Assembly (NCBI GenBank): GCA_030064795.1 | Contig: JASJEI010000132.1 | Location: forward strand, 1 to 11,939 | DNA length: 11,939 nucleotides | Source of the DNA: Pleurocapsa sp. MO_226.B13 | GTDB lineage: Bacteria > Cyanobacteriota > Cyanobacteriia > Cyanobacteriales > Xenococcaceae | Reading direction: 5' to 3' | Shown: positions 1-7,345 of the stretch, one piece after another | How the letters are laid out: each line of letters opens with the position of its first letter | Position numbering within the stretch: the first letter of the stretch is position 1 | Made by a program: the position numbers and the translations under genes | Notes under the pieces: generated by a model | The model's database searches: none | What the model saw: only the letters and a program-made list of their open reading frames with translations | Told to the model about the DNA's origin: nothing

Positions 1-153
1 AAATCCTCAAATGCTATATGCCTGATTACAATTGCATTTTTCATGTTTAGTTAGAGAGCGAAAATCTGTAATCTAAGCTCATTGGTCAATTTTCTAGAAT
101 TTTCTGACATCAATCTAGATATCAGACCCTAAAACCTTTTTACTCTTCATTTC

Positions 154-1974
154 TTAACTAGTTGGTACTATTTGCACCTTTACTTTGACTCTTTGTTTTG
201 TCCTCGGTAAGTTTACTGTAAGTTTTTCAGCATCAAAGTTAGTGTAGTTTTCTCCGTCAATTTCGCACTTACTAATCTTGATGCTGCCAGGAGGCAGAAT
301 ATCGGGAGATACTCTAAGCAGGCGGTTATCAAATCCGTTTGGTAATGGCTTGAAGTAAAAGTTCATTGGCTGTTTGGTAATTAATAAGTTGGTATAAACA
401 GCAGCTAGATAACATAATTCAGTAGAGTGATAACCACTCATAGAATGACTGCCTTTACTGCGCTCGTTACCGTTAGCTAAATAAGGAATACCATTAGCAA
501 GAACGTTAAAATACACTCCGCCATCTTCTGTATCTAGAAACCAAGCATTATAAAAAGCTGCTGCTTGGCGAGCTAATTGCAAATACTCTTGATTTTCTCT
601 GACACCTGCTAGGATTAAAAAAGCCAGAATCGCTTGTTCTTGTTGCCACCAGGCTTTGCGATCGTGCCAAACAAAGCGATGAACTCTTTCTTCTGCACCT
701 AAAGATTTTTCTACTACGTCATACCAGCCACCTCTTTGGCGATCGCTTCCCACATCAGGCATGAGACTAGCAATCTTGGTAGCGAGATCGGTATATTCTG
801 ATTTTGGTTTTAAAGAATTCATCCGCATCAAATTCCAGGCAATTTTGAGGTTGTGACCGATTACTGCACGGTCTTGTTGCCAACTCCAGGTAGTATCCCT
901 CGACCAGTCTTCATAGAATCTTTCTTGAACAAAAGGACTATTTTGATAGTCGGGGAAACGCTGGATAATGGTATCAAAGGTATCTTCCAACATCTCGGCG
1001 TATTCTGGCTTGCCCGTTGCTAACCAGAGGTTGATTAAGTAGGCTGGAGCATGATCGCCAATGGAGTTCCAATTTTTTTTAGCTCGATTTTGTCCTAAAG
1101 CATCGCTACGAGGATCTAAGGTAACAGGGTCAAGATGGGAAAAGTATCCGCCATATTCACTTTTGTCGCGGAAGAATTGATTAAAGAGTTTAACAGTTAA
1201 CTCTGCATCTGTCATAATGCGAGGATCGCCCGTAATTCGATAAGTTTGAATCGGGCCTGCTAGGGCATAGATTTGTTCGTAAGCAGGGATCGCGTGATAA
1301 TCATCCCCGAATTCGGAGGCAAATATTTTCTGTTCTCTTATACCTTCAACGTCGATTCCATGATACCAATAGACAATACCTTCATCCAAGTCGAGAAATC
1401 TCATATGTTCCCGCAGGTATTGAGTTCCTGTTTCTGCTGCTTCGAGAAATCGGTCTTCTCCTGTCATCAGGTAAGCAGTGGCAAACCCATAGACGAGACG
1501 GGAAATAGTGTCGGTTTCTTGACTAAAATTGTCAGGCGATCGCTCTCCCGATAGAGCTAAATTGGTACGATAGTTGCGATAGTCAATCTTGCCGTCATCG
1601 AATTGAGATTTAAAGTAAAAATTGCCAAGGGAAGAAACTTGATTAATCCACCAATTGGGCTTTTCAAATAGATAATCGCCCTTAGTGCGACCGACAAAAA
1701 TAATCTGTTTGACTTCAAATTTGGGACTATCGGCATAGAAAATACCGTAGGTAAACAGATAACGACCAGGCTCAAGCATCGATCGTATTGTCCCTGTTGC
1801 GTCAGGGTAGGGTTCGTCTAGGTTTTGAATCAGTTTGGCATAGGTCATGGGAGTTAAAATAGCCTGAAACTCCCGACCATCTGAGGTTTTAATGCCAAAG
1901 ATATCATTGTCGCGATCGAAGTGAGTGACGTATCCAGCGATTAAGTCGGAAAATGAAAAATCGACCGAGTTCAT
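154..1974 (-). CDS. AGE-family (N-acylglucosamine 2-epimerase-like) protein with extra N-terminal domain
   Basis: This 606-residue protein probably acts on a sugar or sugar derivative as an epimerase/isomerase of the (alpha/alpha)6-barrel AGE superfamily; the substrate cannot be read from sequence. Family signs are the repeated helical pairs from about residue 150 to 535, GHNLKIAW (373-380, the usual barrel histidine) and KAWWQQEQA (440-448, the family WW-Q-E motif). Residues 1 to about 105 are beta-rich with no barrel features, and 540-606 form a second beta-rich tail, so the protein is about 200 residues longer than ordinary AGE epimerases. There is no signal peptide, so it is probably cytoplasmic. 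The ATG is preceded by AAAGGAG at 5-base spacing, which supports this start. It lies 73 bases after the exported ABM-fold gene, in the same direction. The family is confident; the enzyme activity is not. Confidence 0.8.
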   Translation of the reverse strand: MNSVDFSFSDLIAGYVTHFDRDNDIFGIKTSDGREFQAILTPMTYAKLIQNLDEPYPDATGTIRSMLEPGRYLFTYGIFYADSPKFEVKQIIFVGRTKGDYLFEKPNWWINQVSSLGNFYFKSQFDDGKIDYRNYRTNLALSGERSPDNFSQETDTISRLVYGFATAYLMTGEDRFLEAAETGTQYLREHMRFLDLDEGIVYWYHGIDVEGIREQKIFASEFGDDYHAIPAYEQIYALAGPIQTYRITGDPRIMTDAELTVKLFNQFFRDKSEYGGYFSHLDPVTLDPRSDALGQNRAKKNWNSIGDHAPAYLINLWLATGKPEYAEMLEDTFDTIIQRFPDYQNSPFVQERFYEDWSRDTTWSWQQDRAVIGHNLKIAWNLMRMNSLKPKSEYTDLATKIASLMPDVGSDRQRGGWYDVVEKSLGAEERVHRFVWHDRKAWWQQEQAILAFLILAGVRENQEYLQLARQAAAFYNAWFLDTEDGGVYFNVLANGIPYLANGNERSKGSHSMSGYHSTELCYLAAVYTNLLITKQPMNFYFKPLPNGFDNRLLRVSPDILPPGSIKISKCEIDGENYTNFDAEKLTVNLPRTKQRVKVKVQIVPTS

Positions 1975-2010
1975 AGATACTCCTTTGGTTATGGTTGAAC
2001 GTACTCGAAG

Positions 2011-2049
2011 AAGGCAAAAGGCAAATTTAACTAATAACTAATGACTATT
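2011..2049. repeat. Heptanucleotide repeat block (two types)
   Basis: Two AAGGCAA units (2011-2024) are followed by AACTAAT, AACTAAT and GACTATT (2029-2049). The block fills most of the spacer between the ABM-fold gene and the AGE-family gene and reaches the ABM stop codon. Short tandem heptamers of this kind (STRR) are characteristic of cyanobacterial spacers. Confidence 0.6.
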
Positions 2050-2515
2050 AAGGAATTTGTTTTTTCTCGATATCTTCGATTCTATAGATTCTGACATCGG
2101 CAGATTCTGCAAGAATTTCAGGATACTTTTCGGTTAAAGATTTGGTATAAGTTTTCTGGAGGTGTTCTTCAAAGGCTGCTTCATTTTGCCAATCTTCAAA
2201 GAAGAAAAACAAATTGGGAGTATCTGGACTTTCGTAAAAGGTGTAACTGTTTGCTCCTGGTTCAGTTTCATTGGTCAATTTTGTTACGTTTGTTGCTAAG
2301 TCTAAAAAAGTTTGACGGTGTTCTGGCTTGACTTGTAAGTAAGCAATAACGATTAAAGGTTGTTCGGCTTGTTGGTTTTCTCGTGCTAGTTCATAAGTTT
2401 TTTGAGCATAAGCTGGTTTTAAAGTTAAATCTCTGGAAAAAATTGTTTTGGGAGTTATTACTCCAATTAAAGTAATTAACAAGAGAGCGGGATAAATTTT
2501 AATAAGAGATTTCAT
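2048..2515 (-). CDS. Exported antibiotic-biosynthesis-monooxygenase (ABM) domain protein, putative quinol monooxygenase
   Basis: This 155-residue protein has a Sec-type signal peptide: a basic start (MKSLIK), a hydrophobic stretch at about residues 9-21 and a likely cleavage site after AYA at 35-37. The mature part (about 52-148) fits the dimeric ferredoxin-like ABM fold: a first strand PLIVIAYLQVKPEHRQTF, a central SYTFYESPDTPNLFFFFEDW and a helix AAFEEHLQ. Members of this family include the quinol monooxygenase YgiN and heme-degrading IsdG-type enzymes. Which reaction applies here is unknown, and most relatives are cytoplasmic, so export is unusual. The ATG has only a weak upstream purine stretch (GAGTAGAAAAG). 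It is downstream of the SpoIIE-phosphatase gene, separated by about 100 bases with a possible hairpin terminator. Confidence 0.75.
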   Translation of the reverse strand: MKSLIKIYPALLLITLIGVITPKTIFSRDLTLKPAYAQKTYELARENQQAEQPLIVIAYLQVKPEHRQTFLDLATNVTKLTNETEPGANSYTFYESPDTPNLFFFFEDWQNEAAFEEHLQKTYTKSLTEKYPEILAESADVRIYRIEDIEKKQIP

Positions 2516-2559
2516 CTTTTCTACTCAAAGAATTTAATTTTGGTTGACTAGCTCATAAA

Positions 2560-2592
2560 GTTTGCAAGAGAAATAGTTTTTTCTCTTCAAAC
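2560..2592 (-). terminator. AT-rich hairpin, possible terminator of the phosphatase gene
   Basis: GTTTG plus AAGAGAAA (2560-2573, one bulged C at 2565) pairs with TTTCTCTT plus CAAAC (2580-2592) around a 6-base loop, giving a 13-bp stem with one bulge. It lies 26 bases after the phosphatase stop codon. On the minus strand only three T residues follow, so intrinsic termination would be weak; on the plus strand the tail is TTTTT but no gene points that way. Confidence 0.35.
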
Positions 2593-2617
2593 TTTTTGCT
2601 AAATTGCTATAGATTAT

Positions 2618-4252
2618 TCATTTTCCAAACAATCTTTTTACAGTTAAAATAGTCATGTCATCAGACTGCTCTGCCTCCCCTATGTGAGCTAATACTTCCA
2701 GTTTGATTTCCTCAAGAATTGCCCGAGCAGAAATAAAGGGTTGAGCGATGATTTTCAACAAACGTTCTCTGGTAAAAAAATTTCTATTATTTCCACGAGC
2801 TTCAACGATTCCATCGGTATAACCTAATAAGATATCACCTGAATCCAAAACAGTTTGCTGAATTTTAAATTCTGAATCGGGAATTATTCCTATCACAGTT
2901 CCAGTGGCTTTTAAAGATTTCTTAATGTTACCATTAGCATCGACGATCGATAAAGGTTCGTGTCCGCCATTGATATAGGTTAGAGTGCCACTTTCTATGT
3001 CTAATACACCAAAAAATAGAGTAGCAAACATACCTGTATCGCCGTGATTTTGAGCGATATAACTATTGGTAAGTTTAACGGCTTTGAGGGAGTTAAAATG
3101 AATGGGATTGATTTCATTTTTCTCTTCTATCGAAGAAATTTCGTGACTCAAATATTTCGCTTCTTCCAGATAGGTTTGACCAGAAAATATGCGGATTAGA
3201 CTACGAAAAAGTCCCATAAATAATGCTGCACTAACTCCTTTATCGCAAACATCGGCAATGACTAGACCGACATTATTACCAGGAAGTTCAAAGACATCGT
3301 AGAAGTCGCCAGCGACACGACGAGCGGGAGAAGTAAAAGCAGCAATTTCCCAACCTGGTTTCTGTAATATTTGAGTCGGCAGAAAATTCTTTTGCATCAG
3401 ACGACCTTTTTCTAATTCGCGATCGAGTGCTTGGGAATAGGCTGCCTCTCTATCTAAACTGTCTTTTAGGGCTGCTTCAGCTTGTTTGCGAGCCTCGATA
3501 GCTTCTGTAATTTGAGCGAACATCCGCTTAAAAGCAGCAATCACATCTCCCAATTCATCTTTGCGTTGAATTGAAGCAGAATAGAATTCGGGTGGATTTC
3601 GGTCATGATAAACAGTTTCTCCTGCAACCAGCAGATCGCGCCGAAGACAGAATATAGGAGCAATCACGATCGGTTTTAGGGCGATCCAAACCGTTATGGT
3701 CAGAAACAGAGAGATAATTACGACTAAACCACCTATCCTAATAATGTAGGCAATCAATTCTCCTGAAACACTGGAGGCATCATGACGTATAACAATAGTG
3801 TATTTTGTCTTCATCTCAGTGCCAGACCAAACTACGTCATCATAGAATGAACCATTTCGTCTAGGAGAATTATTATTTATCTGAGTAAGGGACAGTTGTG
3901 GTGGTTCGCCAAAGGTTTCAATCAGTTGCCCAGAAGATTGATAAACTGCCCCGCCTAGGATGAGAGATTGGCTTTGTTGCAATTCCCTTAAGTAAGTTAC
4001 GAGATCTTTCCCAGAAATAGGAGAATGAGTAATTAAGATCCAGGTAACTTTTCCAGAAGAAACCTCTTTGAGTTGGGAGAGAAGTTCTTGTTCTCGCCGT
4101 TGAACTGAAGGAACTAAAATAATGCCTTCAATGGCAACAATTGCTATAAACACCCACAAAACAATCTTTCGAGATAAGCGAGAGTTAAATTGAGCGGTTA
4201 AGGGGGTTAAAAAACTTCTAAAATTACTAAACACCGTCTTTTTCTCTCCCAT
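2618..4252 (-). CDS. Membrane-anchored HAMP-SpoIIE (PP2C-type) serine phosphatase
   Basis: This 544-residue RsbU-like signalling phosphatase probably dephosphorylates an anti-sigma-factor antagonist or similar phosphoprotein. Domain order is a transmembrane helix (about 30-50), an extracytoplasmic sensor region of about 115 residues (51-165), a second helix (about 166-190), a HAMP linker (about 190-250), a short coiled coil (250-285) and the SpoIIE/PP2C domain (about 295-544). The metal-binding motifs are intact: GDFYD (315-319), ADVCDKGVSAAL (333-344), GGHEP (429-433), YTDGIVEA (478-485) and DDMTIL (531-536). The short periplasmic region matches no sensor domain I recognise. No STAS antagonist or anti-sigma kinase gene lies in the window, so the substrate must be elsewhere. 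The ATG is preceded by a weak AGG at 8 bases. Its upstream gap of 125 bases suggests its own transcription start. Confidence 0.88.
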   Translation of the reverse strand: MGEKKTVFSNFRSFLTPLTAQFNSRLSRKIVLWVFIAIVAIEGIILVPSVQRREQELLSQLKEVSSGKVTWILITHSPISGKDLVTYLRELQQSQSLILGGAVYQSSGQLIETFGEPPQLSLTQINNNSPRRNGSFYDDVVWSGTEMKTKYTIVIRHDASSVSGELIAYIIRIGGLVVIISLFLTITVWIALKPIVIAPIFCLRRDLLVAGETVYHDRNPPEFYSASIQRKDELGDVIAAFKRMFAQITEAIEARKQAEAALKDSLDREAAYSQALDRELEKGRLMQKNFLPTQILQKPGWEIAAFTSPARRVAGDFYDVFELPGNNVGLVIADVCDKGVSAALFMGLFRSLIRIFSGQTYLEEAKYLSHEISSIEEKNEINPIHFNSLKAVKLTNSYIAQNHGDTGMFATLFFGVLDIESGTLTYINGGHEPLSIVDANGNIKKSLKATGTVIGIIPDSEFKIQQTVLDSGDILLGYTDGIVEARGNNRNFFTRERLLKIIAQPFISARAILEEIKLEVLAHIGEAEQSDDMTILTVKRLFGK

Positions 4253-4331
4253 GAAAATTGCCTAAAGAAAAATGAGAAATCTAGTGTTCGGTCAACTAGA
4301 ACATTGATGAGTCTGTTAACTCCGAACTCCT

Positions 4332-4359
4332 GTAGAGACGCGATATATCGCGTCTCTAC
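4332..4359. repeat. Perfect 28-base extragenic palindrome (GTAGAGACGCG type)
   Basis: Bases 4332-4359 are a perfect inverted repeat: GTAGAGACGCGA on the left and its exact complement TCGCGTCTCTAC on the right, with TATA at the centre. It starts 18 bases after the alkene reductase stop codon. Sequences with GTAGAGACGCG arms recur in many cyanobacterial genomes as dispersed palindromes. It would form a very stable hairpin in the alkene reductase transcript, but no T-run follows on the minus strand, so mRNA 3'-end protection is more likely than intrinsic termination. Heptad-like AACTCCG and AACTCCT flank it at 4318-4331. Confidence 0.75.
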
Positions 4360-4377
4360 CCGTACGACGAACTCACC

Positions 4378-5496
4378 TTAAGCTAATTGTCGCTGCTGAG
4401 TTTCTGAGAGGGTGGGATAGTCAATGTATCCTTGTTTCTCTTGGGTGTAAAAGGTGGAACGATCGTAAGGATTCAAGGGTGCTTTTAGTTTAAATCGCTT
4501 GGGTAGATCTGGATTAGCGATAAACAGTCTGCCATAGGCGACTAGATCTGCATCCCCCTCAGCTAGTACCGCATTTCCCTTGTTGCGGGTGTAACCTCCT
4601 GCCGTGATTAGAGTTCCTTGGAAAATAGGACGAAAGAATTTTACTCCCAATCCGTTGGAATTATCCTCAACGTTTCTATCGCCTTTAATTCTTGGCTCAA
4701 CGATATGGAGGTACGCCAATTCAAAACGATTGAGTTCTTTGCCGACATAGCCAAATAATGCCTGGGGGTTAGAATCGTGCATACTCATAAAAGTGCTAGA
4801 AGGCGATAGCCTTACGCCGACTCGATCGCCTCCCCAAACCTCAGTGACAGCTTCGGTAACTTCCATCAACAAGCGAGCGCGATTGGTAATTGAACCCCCA
4901 TAGCGATCGCTGCGTTGGTTAGAGCCATCTTGTAAAAATTCATCCAGTAGATAACCATTGGCACTGTGAATTTCTACGCCATCAAATCCCGCCATTATGG
5001 CATTTCTAGCTGCTTGACGATATTGGTCTACAATGTCTGGAATCTCTTCTGTTTCCAAAGCGCGAGGGATAACAAAGGGTTTTTCTCCCTCATAGGTAGC
5101 TGCCATTCCTGATGGTGCGATCGCACTTGGTGCGACAGGAAGATCGCCATCAGGTTGTAAGGAAGGATGGGAAACTCGCCCGACGTGCCACAATTGGAGG
5201 AAAATACGTCCTCCTCCTTCATGAACTGCTTGGGTAACTAATTTCCAGCCTTCTATCTGTTCGGGAGAGTGGATACCAGGAGTGTGGGGATATCCTACTC
5301 CTTGAGGTGAAATTTGAGTGGCTTCACTAATAATCAGAGCAGCAGAGGTACGTTGGGCGTAGTATTGAGCATTCATCGGTTGGGGGACGTTGCCAATTCC
5401 TGCTCGCATCCGAGTCAAAGGAGCCATGACAATGCGATGGGGTAGAGATAAAGACCCCAATTGGAAAGGTGAAAAGAGATCTGGCTGTCTATTCAT
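4378..5496 (-). CDS. Old Yellow Enzyme family alkene reductase (FMN, NAD(P)H)
   Basis: This 372-residue cytoplasmic flavoenzyme is expected to reduce activated C=C bonds of alpha,beta-unsaturated carbonyls and related electrophiles. The TIM-barrel landmarks are present: the N-terminal LPHRIVMAPLTRMRA (18-32), QLWHVGR (101-107), the substrate-binding pair H177 and N180 in the HSANGY motif with Y182 as likely proton donor, DGSNQRSDRYGGS (190-202), GVRLSP (227-232) and the phosphate-binding GGYTRNKG and YGRLFIANPDLP (300-332). Length and order match NemA/XenB-like alkene reductases. The ATG is not preceded by a recognisable ribosome binding site; heptad repeats begin only 7 bases upstream. It follows the DJ-1/PfpI gene by 121 bases, which fits a shared role in electrophile defence, although the physiological substrate is unknown. 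Confidence 0.93.
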   Translation of the reverse strand: MNRQPDLFSPFQLGSLSLPHRIVMAPLTRMRAGIGNVPQPMNAQYYAQRTSAALIISEATQISPQGVGYPHTPGIHSPEQIEGWKLVTQAVHEGGGRIFLQLWHVGRVSHPSLQPDGDLPVAPSAIAPSGMAATYEGEKPFVIPRALETEEIPDIVDQYRQAARNAIMAGFDGVEIHSANGYLLDEFLQDGSNQRSDRYGGSITNRARLLMEVTEAVTEVWGGDRVGVRLSPSSTFMSMHDSNPQALFGYVGKELNRFELAYLHIVEPRIKGDRNVEDNSNGLGVKFFRPIFQGTLITAGGYTRNKGNAVLAEGDADLVAYGRLFIANPDLPKRFKLKAPLNPYDRSTFYTQEKQGYIDYPTLSETQQRQLA

Positions 5497-5503
5497 AAAA
5501 CTT

Positions 5504-5553
5504 CGATAGTTGATAGTTTGATAGCTATAAGCTTCAAGCTCTAAGCTCTAAGC
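5504..5553. repeat. Heptanucleotide repeat block between DJ-1 and alkene reductase genes
   Basis: Seven near-tandem heptamers can be read: CGATAGT, TGATAGT, (T)TGATAGC, TATAAGC, TTCAAGC, TCTAAGC, TCTAAGC, with one extra base after the second. On the coding strand these are GCTTAGA-type units drifting to ACTATCA. The block ends 7 bases before the alkene reductase start codon and occupies the position where a Shine-Dalgarno sequence would be expected. Confidence 0.65.
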
Positions 5554-5617
5554 CTTTCGATAAAAGAAATTTCCCTAAACGGCAAACGCTGCATCTATTG
5601 CCAACTGGCTGAAGATT

Positions 5618-6247
5618 CTACGATTCAACAGAAGAAATAAGTTCTTGATGCTTGTTGTTGACTTCTTCTAAAAAGACTTCCATGAATTCTTCAACTACTC
5701 CTGGGTGTCGTCCAGTAATGAGGCTACCATCGATATAGGTGGCTGCGGTTTCTTCTCCTTCGTAGATGATAATTCCCCCAGCATTTTCTACATCACAGAT
5801 GATGTTGTGAGCGCAGGTTACCCTACGCCCTTCTAGCAATTCTACATCTGCACAAAAGAGCCACAAGCTATGACAAATTGTGCCAATTTTCAGCGCGCGA
5901 TCGTCCATCATTTCTACCGCTTGACGCAGAAACTGAACGGCAGGAGACTTATTGGGTTTACCTGGTTGGGGATTTACCTGATAGCGCAAGCGATCCATTG
6001 CATATCCGCCAATCAGAATGATGCCTTGATAATCGGCGGGAGACACATCTTTAAAGTCTACAGTTACGACTGCCTCTTCTTCGTGGTCGTTTCCTTTAAA
6101 GGTTAATTGAGGTTGACCCCAGAGGTTAGAAATATACTCTACCTCATAGCCATGTTGGGGAAAGAATTCATTAAATCTGCGAGACTCGGTTTCATCAAAA
6201 TGTTCTTCAATTAGAACTCCAATTTTTCCTTTAATTTTAGTTGACAT
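5618..6247 (-). CDS. DJ-1/PfpI family protein (class I glutamine amidotransferase-like)
   Basis: I choose the ATG at 6247 (209 residues) because AAGGAG lies 10 bases upstream (6258-6263) and the protein then starts directly with the first strand KIGVLIEEHF. A longer frame opens at a TTG at 6307, but its 20 extra residues are encoded over repeat DNA and lack a binding site. The flavodoxin-like fold is clear: E14/E15 after strand 1 (the conserved acid), GIILIGGYA (75-83), the nucleophile elbow ICHSLWLF with C125-H126, and TGRHPG (178-183). Relatives include PfpI-type proteases/chaperones, YajL/YhbO-like and glyoxalase III-like proteins; the insertion at about 84-105 (RLRYQVNPQPGKPNK) resembles the larger PfpI subgroup. 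It sits between the CMD-like and alkene reductase genes. The family is sure, the substrate unknown. Confidence 0.88.
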   Translation of the reverse strand: MSTKIKGKIGVLIEEHFDETESRRFNEFFPQHGYEVEYISNLWGQPQLTFKGNDHEEEAVVTVDFKDVSPADYQGIILIGGYAMDRLRYQVNPQPGKPNKSPAVQFLRQAVEMMDDRALKIGTICHSLWLFCADVELLEGRRVTCAHNIICDVENAGGIIIYEGEETAATYIDGSLITGRHPGVVEEFMEVFLEEVNNKHQELISSVES

Positions 6248-6257
6248 TGTTGAGTAA

Positions 6258-6263
6258 CTCCTT
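6258..6263 (-). promoter_or_regulatory. Ribosome binding site AAGGAG deciding the DJ-1/PfpI start
   Basis: The coding strand reads AAGGAG followed by 10 bases and ATG at 6247. This favours the 209-residue product over the longer TTG-initiated frame. Confidence 0.7.
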
Positions 6264-6274
6264 ATTTGTTTAAA

Positions 6275-6344
6275 GCTAAAAGCTTGCGCTGGTTTCTTGA
6301 AATTCAATTTGGGCTAAAAGCTAATGGCTAAAAGCTAATAGCTT
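6275..6344. repeat. GCTAANN heptanucleotide repeats
   Basis: GCTAAAA GCTTGCG lies at 6275-6288. GCTAAAA GCTAATG GCTAAAA GCTAATA GCTT lies at 6313-6344 in perfect 7-base phase. Both are in the 99-base spacer between the CMD-like gene and the chosen start of the DJ-1/PfpI gene; the second ends 2 bases from the CMD stop codon. Confidence 0.7.
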
Positions 6345-6346
6345 GT

Positions 6347-6703
6347 TTAATTTTCTGCAAAAATCTCATTTAGCATTCCGAAGCAACCTGCTGCTTTATT
6401 AAAGCCAGCATAAACGCACATAAACAACAATAATTCTTCAATTTCTTCTCTGGTTGCTCCTTGTTTTAGAGCCATATTGACATGGGCTGCAAATGGACTT
6501 CCCGCTCCAGTTTGGTCTTGATTAACCACATCAATGGCGATAGTAATCAAGGCTTTTGTTTTCTGGTCGATTAGGGGTAGTCCCCAAGCTTCACCTGCAA
6601 CGCGAGTACAAAAATCGCCAAATTTGGGATTAATACTGTTTAATCCTGCCTGTAATTCGCGATCGTCGAGAACTGCATTTTTGTAGATAGTTTGTTCGGT
6701 CAT
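6347..6703 (-). CDS. Carboxymuconolactone decarboxylase (CMD) family protein
   Basis: This small 118-residue all-helical protein belongs to the CMD/AhpD superfamily. The signature core is DQKTKALITIAIDVV (46-60), H74 in FAAHVNMALKQGATREEIEE (71-90) and the final YAGFNKAAG (98-106). There is no CxxC pair: C32, C96 and C107 are isolated, so an AhpD-like disulfide reductase activity is unlikely, and a decarboxylase-like or unknown role is more plausible. It begins 2 bases after the stop codon of the NTF2-like gene, so the two are almost certainly co-transcribed and perhaps translationally coupled. CMD-like proteins often accompany peroxiredoxins and NTF2-like proteins in bacterial redox clusters. 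No ring-cleavage genes are nearby, so the family name should not be read as an aromatic degradation role. Confidence 0.85.
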   Translation of the reverse strand: MTEQTIYKNAVLDDRELQAGLNSINPKFGDFCTRVAGEAWGLPLIDQKTKALITIAIDVVNQDQTGAGSPFAAHVNMALKQGATREEIEELLLFMCVYAGFNKAAGCFGMLNEIFAEN

Positions 6704-6705
6704 GA

Positions 6706-7275
6706 CTATGCTGTTTTAATTAATTTCAAAAGTTCATTGGGGGCAAAAACATCACGATAGAAAGTTAACTGTTCGGTTTTTAGATAACAGCCACCTCGAT
6801 GACCTCGACGAACCCAAGTAACATTTCCTTTGGCAAGAGTTTCGTTAGTTTCGTCATCAACACATTTCCATTCAAATAAAGTATGTTCGCCAGAAAACAT
6901 GACAATGGGCCAACACATAGTTACACCAGGTTGAGCAATTAATGCCCACCAGTGCTGCTCTCTTTCTACTTGTTGTTCTAATCCTTGATAGGGACCATCC
7001 TGACAGAGATAAATCAGATTTTCTCGATATTCTCCTGTCAAAATATCGCCCCTTCCTTGTCTCAATGCTTCACAATGACTGGGCCACCATTCTTTATTTT
7101 CTTGCTCGATTTGTTCTAGGGTGTAATCAGAGTCTATTTCTGGTAATTTGGCTTCTTTTTTACTAATTAATTCTTCAGCCAATTGAATAAGTTTTTGTTG
7201 CATTTCTTCTGAAACTAGCCCTGGTCTTGAATAATCTGCTGCTAGTTCTTTGTAGTAATTTACTCGCTGCTTCAT
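6706..7275 (-). CDS. NTF2/SnoaL-like fold protein of unknown function
   Basis: This 189-residue soluble protein starts with about 45 residues of helix, followed by a domain resembling the NTF2-like cone: helices around EQIEQENKEWWPSHCEALRQGRGDI, then strands LTGEYRENLIYLC, TMCWPIVMFSGEHTLFEWKCVDD and AKGNVTWVRRGHRGGCYLKTEQLTFYRDVF. The strand pattern, with a WKCVDDETNE turn before GNVTWVRRG, is that of SnoaL-like proteins. These bind small hydrophobic ligands and include cyclases, isomerases and non-catalytic binders. No catalytic residue can be assigned. It starts at an ATG with AGGAG about 11 bases upstream, 85 bases after the peroxiredoxin-like gene, and its stop is 2 bases before the CMD-like start. 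A copy of AAAATTTTGC lies 29 bases upstream of the start. Confidence 0.65.
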   Translation of the reverse strand: MKQRVNYYKELAADYSRPGLVSEEMQQKLIQLAEELISKKEAKLPEIDSDYTLEQIEQENKEWWPSHCEALRQGRGDILTGEYRENLIYLCQDGPYQGLEQQVEREQHWWALIAQPGVTMCWPIVMFSGEHTLFEWKCVDDETNETLAKGNVTWVRRGHRGGCYLKTEQLTFYRDVFAPNELLKLIKTA

Positions 7276-7303
7276 TAGTAATTTATCTCCTAATTTCGAT
7301 CGG

Positions 7304-7313
7304 AAAATTTTGC
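7304..7313 (+). promoter_or_regulatory. AAAATTTTGC motif upstream of the NTF2-like gene
   Basis: One of four exact copies of AAAATTTTGC in the window, all on the plus strand (GCAAAATTTT on the coding strand) and all in spacers. It ends 29 bases before the NTF2-like start codon. It could be an operator, but no binding protein is proven. Confidence 0.35.
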
Positions 7314-7345
7314 TTTCTTGATTAGCTGAGCTGGCAATTTAAAAG

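Noticed and set aside
103..126. Nine-pair hairpin (TCTGA/TCAGA arms) after the AGE-family gene
   Set aside because: It includes a G-U pair and is followed by A residues rather than T on the coding strand, so I cannot support it as a terminator; the first 153 bases otherwise show nothing I can identify.
2603..2612. ATTGCTATAG, identical to the outer 10 bases of the MITE-like element's end, just after the phosphatase gene
   Set aside because: No matching inverted partner is found nearby and the match stops after 10 to 11 bases, so it is not a supported element copy.
6248..6307. TTG-initiated 20-residue N-terminal extension of the DJ-1/PfpI protein
   Set aside because: No ribosome binding site precedes the TTG, the region overlaps heptad repeats, and ATG 6247 has AAGGAG upstream and matches the family's N-terminus.
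6347..6703. AhpD-type alkylhydroperoxidase for the CMD-family gene
   Set aside because: The CxxC catalytic pair of AhpD is absent; the three cysteines are isolated.
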